Assembly (NCBI GenBank): GCA_002395865.1
Contig: DGVE01000039.1
Location: 1 to 11,098 of the forward strand
Source: Lachnospiraceae bacterium UBA4292
Lineage (GTDB): Bacteria; Bacillota; Clostridia; Lachnospirales; Lachnospiraceae
DNA length: 11,098 nucleotides
Direction: 5' to 3'
Numbering within the stretch: position 1 is the stretch's first letter; each line of letters starts with the position of its first letter. The translations under genes and the position numbers were made by a program. The notes under the pieces were generated by a model. It did not search any database. It was not told the origin of the DNA and saw only the letters and a program-made list of their open reading frames with translations. This document shows, piece after piece, positions 1-8,300 of this stretch.

Positions 1-1245
1 GAAGCTCTCCTCGTAGATGTCGTACGGGTCGCCCGCATCCTTGGGCTTCGCGTAATTAATGAAGGTGTAGCCCTGCGCCTTGTAGTATTCGAGCATATTC
101 TGCGCCTCGGCGCTCGAGTCCGCATAGAGCACGCTTATATCGTCGTAGCTTATGGAATACGGAGGCTTTCTTCCGATCTTCTGTATACACTGGATAAATG
201 TGTGCATCTGCCTGTTCATCCTTATCTTCTCGCTGAGGACGAACTCGGCGCATCCCTCCATCTGCCTGATCCGCGCAGTGATATTTCTGCTCTTTTCGGC
301 CCTCGTGAGCACCTGATCGGGGTCTGAGGACAGTATGCAGGTCATCCCGCTTCCGGCCGCTTTCTCGATGATCGAATACTCCTCATCCGTCAGTCTGTGT
401 GCCTCGTCCACGAGGAGGAAGCTTGTCGAATAATCTATCGAACTAATATTTTTTGCGCTCTTTATCTCCAGATTCTCTACCTGTTCATTGATCGTGTTCT
501 GTCCGTCGTTCTGGGCGGCGCAGTGAAGGAGCAGGGTCCTGCCGTTTTTTGCGAGAGTCTTTGCAATGTCATATAGAAGGAGGGTCTTGCCGGTACCCGG
601 CTGACCGGTTATGTGAAACAGATACTTTCCCCTCTCGCAGGACGCGAGAAGACTGCGCTTCAACTGATCCTGCGCCTGCGTCAGAAAATACTCCCCGCGT
701 ATGAATTTCCACGGTGTGGTAAACGGCGATATAAGATAATCCGAGGCCCTGAACAGGCTGTCAATATCCCTTTCATATGCGGCAGCGTTCTTCATCTTCT
801 GAACTATCTCCGACATATCCGCGTCCAGCAGCTTCTCGCCGAGTCCCAGCTTGTGGCAGGTCATCGTCCCGGTGACCACGCAGTACAGGTGCAGTCTCCT
901 GCCCAGATGCGAAAGATAATGCCTGTTCTTTATCAGCTGCGCCAGTATCTGCTCATCCGGGACGCTCTGCGACTTCAGCTCGATACCGATGCACTCATCC
1001 TCCGTTATCTTCAGAATGTCGAACTCCTTGCCGATGCGAGGTATCACGAAGCCGAAGCCGTACCCGTCAAAATCGTCCACCTCCGCTCCCCGCCTCACCA
1101 GCTCATCCACCAGAAGCCGCAACGATTCTATCTCGTGATACTTCGGTTTCTTCGGGCTGTCTGGCCTCGCCTCATGGTTATATATATCGTTAAAGCTCTC
1201 CTCATCGTGCACGCGGGAGATATTGTATATATTTACCGGACGCAT
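1..1245 (-). CDS. PD-(D/E)XK nuclease-like domain fused to DUF2075/Schlafen-type P-loop ATPase (3' end cut by window)
   Basis: An open frame of 415 codons runs from an ATG at 1245 off the left edge with no stop. Residues about 35-125 look like a PD-(D/E)XK nuclease fold: D76 (in EFDIL), then E89-L90-K91 on the next strand, followed by a QLIKNRHYL helix. Residues about 185-415 are a superfamily 1-like NTPase: Walker A GQPGTGKT (214-221), Walker B LLVDEAH (277-283), a motif III-like SSDPDQ (306-311) and an arginine-containing IRMNRQM (341-347), the order seen in DUF2075 / Schlafen group 3-like helicase domains. The start is favoured by GGAGGTG four bases upstream; an in-frame ATG at 1263 would overlap that Shine-Dalgarno. 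A role in nucleic-acid processing or phage defence is inferred from the architecture only; the substrate is unknown. It has its own promoter and is separated from the surface operon by a terminator. The remaining C-terminal helicase motifs lie outside the window. Confidence 0.85.
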   Translation of the reverse strand, partial: MRPVNIYNISRVHDEESFNDIYNHEARPDSPKKPKYHEIESLRLLVDELVRRGAEVDDFDGYGFGFVIPRIGKEFDILKITEDECIGIELKSQSVPDEQILAQLIKNRHYLSHLGRRLHLYCVVTGTMTCHKLGLGEKLLDADMSEIVQKMKNAAAYERDIDSLFRASDYLISPFTTPWKFIRGEYFLTQAQDQLKRSLLASCERGKYLFHITGQPGTGKTLLLYDIAKTLAKNGRTLLLHCAAQNDGQNTINEQVENLEIKSAKNISSIDYSTSFLLVDEAHRLTDEEYSIIEKAAGSGMTCILSSDPDQVLTRAEKSRNITARIRQMEGCAEFVLSEKIRMNRQMHTFIQCIQKIGRKPPYSISYDDISVLYADSSAEAQNMLEYYKAQGYTFINYAKPKDAGDPYDIYEESF

Positions 1246-1249
1246 ATCA

Positions 1250-1256
1250 CACCTCC
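1250..1256 (-). promoter_or_regulatory. Shine-Dalgarno of the nuclease-ATPase gene
   Basis: GGAGGTG on the minus strand lies four bases before the ATG at 1245. It decides that start over the in-frame ATG at 1263, which sits upstream of it. Confidence 0.75.
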
Positions 1257-1275
1257 GCTTCATTGTCTTAAAAGT

Positions 1276-1304
1276 ATCTTACCACGCTGCATAATGCCTG
1301 TAAA
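1276..1304 (-). promoter_or_regulatory. Predicted sigma-A-type promoter for the nuclease-ATPase gene
   Basis: On the minus strand TTTACA (1304-1299) resembles a -35 box. After exactly 17 bases comes TAAGAT (1281-1276), preceded by TGG, which makes an extended -10 (TGn). Transcription would begin near 1269, giving a leader of about 24 bases that holds the GGAGGTG ribosome-binding site. The -35 shares bases with the T-tract of the preceding terminator. This is a motif match only; each box departs from consensus (TTTACA by one base, TAAGAT by two). Confidence 0.5.
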
Positions 1305-1334
1305 GAAAAAGCTGAGCCGCCTTCGCAGCTCAGC
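1302..1334 (-). terminator. Rho-independent terminator of the surface operon
   Basis: A perfect 7-bp inverted repeat GCTGAGC / GCTCAGC (1311-1317 and 1328-1334) can extend inward by two GC pairs after one mismatch. On the minus strand it is followed directly by TTTTTCTTT. It lies about 97 bases after the sortase stop and before the next gene, in the right orientation to end the adhesin-sortase transcript. On the plus strand no T-run follows the hairpin, so it is not bidirectional. Confidence 0.88.
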
Positions 1335-1430
1335 CAAATACCTATATAGTCCTTCCGTGAACGTGATATACATCATCGGGCATAAGCAAACCCATCCAGT
1401 CTTGAAGCTGATATAACACTTCTCCCTGCG

Positions 1431-2315
1431 TTATTCAACCCCGGTTTTTTCCCTATACTCCGCCCAGCTCATTACGTCATATAAAACGCCATGCACTATA
1501 ATATCCTTGTAGCGGTGATTCTTTATCTGTGTGGGATTCTGGGCAATGTCGCGCCCGCACGTGAATATGTATATATCCTGCGCAGGAAGGTCCGCCCGGT
1601 ATCCGTAGTCGCGTCTTCCCTCCGATCTGGGGGCATCAAAAAGACTCTCTATCTGATAGAAATACACTCCGTCGTAGGTATAGAGGATAATGTCGTGTCC
1701 CTCGCCCGTATAGCCGTAGGTCTCGATGTCCACCAGCCTGTTAAAACTTAAGTCCTCAGATACGGAATCATGTCCCGCTATGGAGATACCTGTGACACCG
1801 GGCTCCTGCGCGCCATCCATGAGGACGACCATCCACATCTCAAGATCGGCCTCCGCGACCGCGGGATCGCAGGAGCCGAATACGCCCCTCATGATCCCGC
1901 AGTCGGGTATGGACAGAACGAATCTGAACTCTCCCTTCGCGTACTCGGGTGTCAGTGAATGATAATTGTCATCGCCGTACAGGCGGTAATCGGTCAGATC
2001 GAATGTGGGACCCGTGACCAGCACCTTCGTGATCTCCTCACCACCCTTGTCGATATAGCTGACGACCTTGGATCGTTTTTCTGTGCGCTCATCGCTCTCA
2101 TATCCCGGCCGGAGCGCCGTGACCGCGCCATCGCTCCCGGCCGAATTTGAATATGCGATCATACAGTCTATAAAATTCCTCGCCGAAATCTCCTCGCGCT
2201 GCTGTCTCTCATAGCCCTCTCTCAGCTCTCTGTCATCCCTGAGAGCTATCACGCCTCCGAAGGCTATTAAGGCGATTCCCGCTATTAGCAGTGCTGTCCA
2301 TAACCGCTTTTTCAA
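1431..2315 (-). CDS. Class B-like sortase (cysteine transpeptidase), TTG start
   Basis: A membrane-bound transpeptidase of 294 residues that would cleave a C-terminal sorting signal and attach the protein to the cell wall. An N-terminal transmembrane helix (about residues 4-25) follows the basic start MKKR. About 100 variable residues precede the sortase core. The core shows the strand around SIPDCGI, catalytic His182 in IAGHDS, catalytic Cys253 in IYIFTC (the usual x-x-T-C motif) and probable catalytic Arg268 in NHRYKDIIVHG. The LYTYDGVYFYQI segment resembles class B sortases. An upstream GTG at 2339 is open in frame, but the TTG at 2315 is preferred because GGAGG lies five bases before it and it overlaps the adhesin stop (TTGA). 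Overlap with the adhesin gene argues strongly that the adhesin is its substrate. The linker between membrane helix and core is long for class B. Confidence 0.9.
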   Translation of the reverse strand: MKKRLWTALLIAGIALIAFGGVIALRDDRELREGYERQQREEISARNFIDCMIAYSNSAGSDGAVTALRPGYESDERTEKRSKVVSYIDKGGEEITKVLVTGPTFDLTDYRLYGDDNYHSLTPEYAKGEFRFVLSIPDCGIMRGVFGSCDPAVAEADLEMWMVVLMDGAQEPGVTGISIAGHDSVSEDLSFNRLVDIETYGYTGEGHDIILYTYDGVYFYQIESLFDAPRSEGRRDYGYRADLPAQDIYIFTCGRDIAQNPTQIKNHRYKDIIVHGVLYDVMSWAEYREKTGVE

Positions 2316-2325
2316 TGCCGCCTCC
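2312..2325 (-). promoter_or_regulatory. Overlapping stop/start with internal ribosome-binding site (translational coupling)
   Basis: On the minus strand GGAGG (2325-2321) lies within the codons for the adhesin's terminal arginines. Five bases later comes TTG (2315-2313), and the adhesin stop TGA occupies 2314-2312, so stop and start share two bases (TTGA). A ribosome ending the adhesin can reinitiate directly on the sortase. The non-ATG start would keep sortase output low relative to substrate. Confidence 0.75.
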
Positions 2326-5300
2326 GAAACGCCAGGCACAGCAACACCAGGGCGATGCCAAGACCGGTAAGTCCTGCGGCCATGCCTCTTTTATCCTCTA
2401 TCCCGTATGGTGTTTCACTGACCGAGGGCTCAGGCTTCTTCTGCGGTGCGGGTGTCTTTTCATTCACGCGGTCCTCATCGATGACGAGCTCCTTCTCCTC
2501 CGAAGCTGCCCCCTCAAAGCTCAACGTATAGACCCTGTCGTCCCTTTCATATCCCGCAGGGGCCTTCGCCTCCGTCAGTTCGTAGGTATAGTAAGTGAGC
2601 CTGCCGTCAATGTATTCTCCGAGGACAAGCTCCGAAAATACCGCCTCACCGTTACCCTCGCTTACCGCAATATACTCCCTTCCCGTATCTTGGCATCGCA
2701 GCATAAACTCCGCTCCGGACAGCGCATTGCCCGCGCTATCCTTTTTGTGTATCACGATACGCCCGGTCTTTATTTCGTTTATCAGATCCTTCTCGATATC
2801 GACCCTCACATCGTCGTTTTCATAATCGACTGTGAATGGATAAAATGTATCGTCGAGTATGTATTCATCCCCGGAGCATCTGAGCTCGCGGTAATAATAC
2901 CCGCCTGCCGGAAGCGTCTGCGTGAGCGTGGCTATGCCCTCGCTGTTTGTCCTGATGACTGCTATGCAGGTATCGCTTCCGATAACAGTCTCACCGCTCC
3001 TCTTTGATACGATGTCATCTGCGGAGAATACTCCGAAGTAAACGCCCTCCAGGGGTATTATGTTTCCCAGGGAATCCCTTCCGCGCTTTTTTATGGTGAG
3101 AGTGGCCGAAAGGAGCCTGTTCTCAATATTCTTCGTGACATCGAATACATACTCCATCCTGCCGGTATCCTCCGACTGCGGACATCCCTGTATATCGAAG
3201 GTGTAGACCGCAGGTCTGCCATCCTCATCCACGTCTTTCGCGTACCCCGCGGGAGTCGAGGTCTCTGTTATATAGTATCTTCCTACGCTAAGCGGCTCGC
3301 TCACGGCTATTCCCTCGGAATCCGTAGTTATCCTGCAGACCTCTTCAGTCAGCTTCTCATCCGAGTATATGGCGAACTCCACCCCCGGAAGGTACGCATA
3401 CTCATGCGTGAGCCGGTAAATATCGATGCCCATGGCTGTCTCGAACAACTCGGTACTGGATACATTAAGTCCCTTCTTAACTACTCCTATGCGACCCTTT
3501 TGTATCTCCTCCGTGAAACTGAATTCCGTGACACCGCTGTCGATGATAAACTCGCGCTCCTCCTCAGAGAGCACATACCCGGCAGGGGCGTATGTCTCAC
3601 GTATCATATATGTTACCGGAACCCTGGTCACATAGTCTGTCTTCTCGGCAGTCAGAAGCTTCGACACAGCTCTGCCGTATTCGTCTGTGGCAAGCACCGC
3701 CGCCACGCTCCCGTCAGACTTGTCATATATGGTGTACTGCGCACCCTGTACCGGTACGCCGTCGGTATCTGCCTTGACCACTGACACATATCCTCCGTTG
3801 GCGACGATGATCGACTGTTCATCGCTGTCTATATCATTATGTGCCGCTATATGCAGTCCTTCGCAGTACAAGTCCTCAAACACCACCAGTGTATATCCCA
3901 GAAGGTTTCCTGTGTCCACGGTAAATTCCACGTTCACTGTCCCGTTTGCCGCACCCGGCACGAATCTCGCCTCACCCGTGACCTCTCTTCCCTGAGCGTC
4001 CGTGAGGGGAAGTTGTGTCTCCTTGACCATCATTCGGCCCTTTACGACATACTCTCTTCCGTCTGCGACCAGACCTTCATAAGTCACCGTGTCAACTATG
4101 GTCGCTGTATCCGAGATTGCTGCCGCGTGTGTTCCGGTCGACTTATCCCTCGCTGTCGTGCGGATCAGGGGAACACGGACCGTCTGCGCCTCATCATCCA
4201 TTGAGGCGTGAACAGCTGCCAAAACGCCGTTTAGATAAAGATACTCAAAAGCCACAAGTGACTTTCCGGCCAGACTCCTCACAGTATCCGCGTCTATGGC
4301 AAATGACATTGATATATCACCGCTTCCCGCATCCGGATGTACTTCATCCCGTGAGGAGATAAACGCAGGAACAAAATCAGTTGAAGCCCTCACCTTTCTT
4401 CCATCACCGTCGGTGAGTATCTCCTGTGTCTCTTTGACATATATGCAGCCCTCTATGGTGTAGGTGAGCTCTCCTCCATCCCTGTCATACAGGAGGAGGT
4501 TCTCAAAATGCACCGTATCCGTCAATATGGTATCACTGTCCGTCTGCGTCATATGGGTACCGGTCGCGTCATCCGTAAGGGTCGTTCCGATCTCTGGCAC
4601 ATATACGGTCTCATCAGCATCCGTCAGGTCATTAAAGGCGAATACATCCCTGTCGAAGGTATCGTCATGGACATCTTCAAACACTACAAACGTTCTCTTT
4701 TCACCTTTCAATATGCTTCCGGAGAATGTGATATCCACATCGATAAATCCTTCATCCCTCGACGCTTCGTCGGCCACCCACTGCCGGGTAACGGATATGG
4801 GACTGCCGTCCTCATCCTTAACCTGCTCACCGGTAGCCGCATCCATCAGATCGGCCTTTACGGTATAGCTGTTGCCAGGTATCAGATATCTGTAGAATAT
4901 CCGGTCGGTAATGGTAACGGTGTCATTTACGGAAACCACCTGCTCACCCGTAGCTCTGTCATAGGCCTCGGTCCTTCCCACGGGTATCCTGTAATTGACC
5001 ATCTCGCCCTCCTGCACGCCGCCTTCGCTGTGAGCGCCTTTTTCATCGACCGTTACAGTCACATCACCCATACAGTAGTATCCTTCGGGTACCGCCGCCT
5101 CGTGAAGCGTATATGTTCCTACGGGAATGCGTTCAAGGACATGCCATGTCACACCGTTCTCGGTGATATTCAGGGGATCGTTCACATCACCCGTTGTCCA
5201 TCTTGCGCAGATATCACCCTCCGGCCCGATAAGTTCAAGCACACATCCGTTCAAAGTTTGTCCATCGACATAATCCGTTTTTCTGATGCGAAGCTGCGTG

Positions 5301-8300
5301 TAATCATCCCGCAGTTCCACCACATCCGATACCACCTGTGTATCGCTCACGTTAAATATCATATCCTGCGCCCTGACATACCCTTCCTGTGCAGGAGCAC
5401 TCTTCTCGTGCAGAATATATTCACCGGCCGGAAGACCCCATATTATATGCTCTGTATCAGATGATGTCCAACGAAGCTCCTCACCATCCTGAATGACGAT
5501 CTCACCCATGCTGCCGTCGGACTGCGCGTAATACACTTCAAGGATCGCTCCTCTTACCTCTTCGCCCGTGGTTATATCCGTCTTCTTTATGGGTACCGAA
5601 GTGGGCTTTTCCTGTACGATCACTTGAGACTCTATCTTATCTACTGCAGCAGCCGGTATATTTAGAAGCGCGCATTCCGCCATGGCCTGCACCATGGGAA
5701 GATCAAAATCATATGTATCGGGATCCGTCACGAAGCCTGCGGGAGCCTGCAGCTCACGCGCGCAGTACTCGCCGAGTGGCAGCGGCGATGTCACAGCGTA
5801 CGCCCTCGCGTCATCGCCCTCACGATACTGTGTTGACACGGTCTCCACAAGTGTTCCCGCCTCATATATGACTCTTCCGCTTCCGTCAAATGAAGTGATA
5901 TCGTTCTTAGCGTATATTCCGAAGACCGCTCCCGATAATGTCGCACTGTCAGGCACCGTAATACCGGGCTGGGCCTCCTTCACTATCGTCAGCTCCATAT
6001 AGACCGGTTCATTATCGATCTGCGCCGTAAATGAATACTCCGCGCTCTGAATCTCTGTATTCGCGGGAGCGGAAAATGAGAGCGCCACCTTCCGGTCCGA
6101 CAGTTTATATCCGACAGGCGCGACAAGCTCCCGAACATAGTAGTTTCCGTATGGAAGATCTATGTCAAACACTGCGCCACCGCCGGCCTGTGTTGTGGTA
6201 ACAGCCAGCAGAGTCCCGTCCGCTATCACGATGTCGTCATACGATGCGGGAAGCGACGGGTCGCTCCTCACTGGTATCACCAGCTCGCCGTCGGTAAACA
6301 GCCCGAACACAGCTCCTCCCACGGGAACTCTCTGCTCCCCCGCAGCAGAAGAATCGTACTTATATGCAGTGACTCTTGCATGCTGCTCCACGTTCTCGAC
6401 CACCTGCGCACAGGTCGAAAGGACCGCGTTCTGCCCCGCATATGTGAGCTCTACCTCCCACTCCCTGTCGGCTGTGATCACCTGTCCGGTCGGTGCCATG
6501 GTCTCGAGGATCCTGTATCTTCCGAGAGGCAGCGGCGTATTTACCCCGAACTGACCGCTCGGTGATGCCGCAAGGTCGAGCACCTCCACCATCTGATCCT
6601 TATCATATACCTTGGTGACACCGTCGCTCAGATAGATGTCCTCAGCCGCATATAGCGAGAACTCTGCGCCTACCATCTCAAACGAAGCCGTACCGAATGA
6701 CGCGTTTACGAGATCGTCGTACCCGGTCCCCTGCGCCGGCCGGTAGCTTACGATCCTTGATCCATACTTGGTCACCGTTATCCGCCCATACTGGTCATCA
6801 TTTTCGGCTGTAAAGAAAAGAAATTCTCCATCGCCCATGAACTGAGCAGCAACACCTTCGGGACCGGCCACCCGAAAAGCAGTTCCGTCTGCTGAAAGCT
6901 CCGAAAGCTGCCGTGCAAGCCTCACATCCACAGTCCACACCGTATCCGTCAGTACACAACCCGCCGGCGCCGTGGTCTCCTTCACATATACACGCCTTGT
7001 GAGATTCGGATAACTGTATACATTTCCACTCAGAACAAGTCTCGCAAGCCCGTCTTCACCACTCGTCATGCTGCCCGCTGCATCGATGCACGCTTCATCG
7101 TTATAGACAGTAAATACTGCCCCCGAAAGCGGCTCAGAGCTCACTGAGCTGACCTTGTATGCCCCCACATACCCCACGAGCTCAGGTGTCGTGTTGGTTA
7201 TGACAGTCACATTCTTCACGCTCGTGCCGTCGTTATCGCTCGTGACCGTAAACGCGAAATCTATGCCTTCAGGACCTTCAGCTCCCTTCGCGAGGATTCT
7301 GCTCGAGCCGTCCGCAAAACGGACCTTTATCATATCCTCCTCGACATAGTAATGTATCTCGTTCAGGTCATCGTCGTATTTTCTGAGGCCTGTGAAATCA
7401 TACCTCATGCCGTCCCTTGCAGAGTCCACAGTCACCGAAGCAACATTCACGCCACCGCCGCTTTCTGTCCTCGCGTAGAGTCCGAAGGTTATCGAATCGA
7501 CAAGTGATGCAGCCACGTCATTGCCGAATTCCTTTAATACAGAATGCTGCGTATATACCGTGGAGTTTGTGAGAGTCGTCACGGCTCGTATCACCGTTCC
7601 GTCATTGTCGGTAGTCCGTACAAAATATTTGTCCAGATCGGAGCCCGTGATTCTTCTGCCTCCCTTGAGCGTGACCGCCGTCTCCTCCGCCCAGTATATG
7701 TACTCATTTCCCTCGTCATCATATTTGCGCAGATCAGTCCACTGTGTACCGAAGGAAAGCGCATCCGAAGGCGCGCTCACCACGCTGACACTTCCAACAT
7801 TTTCAGCGCTACCATCCTCAGTTCTCCTTCTCAGCTGAAGCTCCACGGATGCGATCATATGTGACGCGTCCCCGTCTATAACCTTCACGGCGCTGTGGCT
7901 CACCAGCTCACGGTTTACGATGGTGGCATCCTCCCTTCCCGTGATGGTAAAATATGTTCCGGTGGTGCCGGAAGCATAGGCTGCGACGAGCTCATCCCTT
8001 GCGACAGGGTTCAAAAAACCTGTCAGCGCGACAGGATACACCGTGGTATCGGCCATGTATCTTGCGCCGCTTATCTCCACATATCCGTCATCACTGTCCT
8101 CACGCATATAATAAGTCTTCTGAGCCGTACCTTCCCACTCGGCGGTAAATACCGCGAAGCCCTCGCTGTCGGCCGTGACAGTCTGTACGAGTTCACTGCA
8201 CTCAGCGTCCCCATACACTCCGAAGCGCACACCGCTCACCGCGCCCCTGTTATCGCCTACCTTCCTTACAACGAAGCCGCCGTAGCTCGTTTTGCGGTAC

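Noticed and set aside
1260..1376. A 38-residue minus-strand frame (MMYITF...) between sortase and nuclease genes
   Set aside because: It spans the terminator hairpin and the promoter and has no good ribosome site; most likely chance.
1342..1395. A 17-residue minus-strand frame after the sortase stop
   Set aside because: No Shine-Dalgarno precedes it, it is very short, and nothing supports translation.
613..1416. A 267-codon plus-strand frame across the left gene and intergenic region
   Set aside because: It runs antisense to the nuclease-ATPase with Walker motifs and through the terminator and promoter; its translation has no domain features.
2339..2339. GTG at 2339 as the sortase start
   Set aside because: No ribosome site precedes it at proper distance; the TTG at 2315 has GGAGG five bases upstream and the stop overlap.
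4508..5464. A 318-codon open frame on the plus strand inside the adhesin gene
   Set aside because: It lies antisense to conserved SpaA and T-Q domains, shows no recognisable motif and starts without a plausible ribosome site; codon bias on the minus strand explains it.
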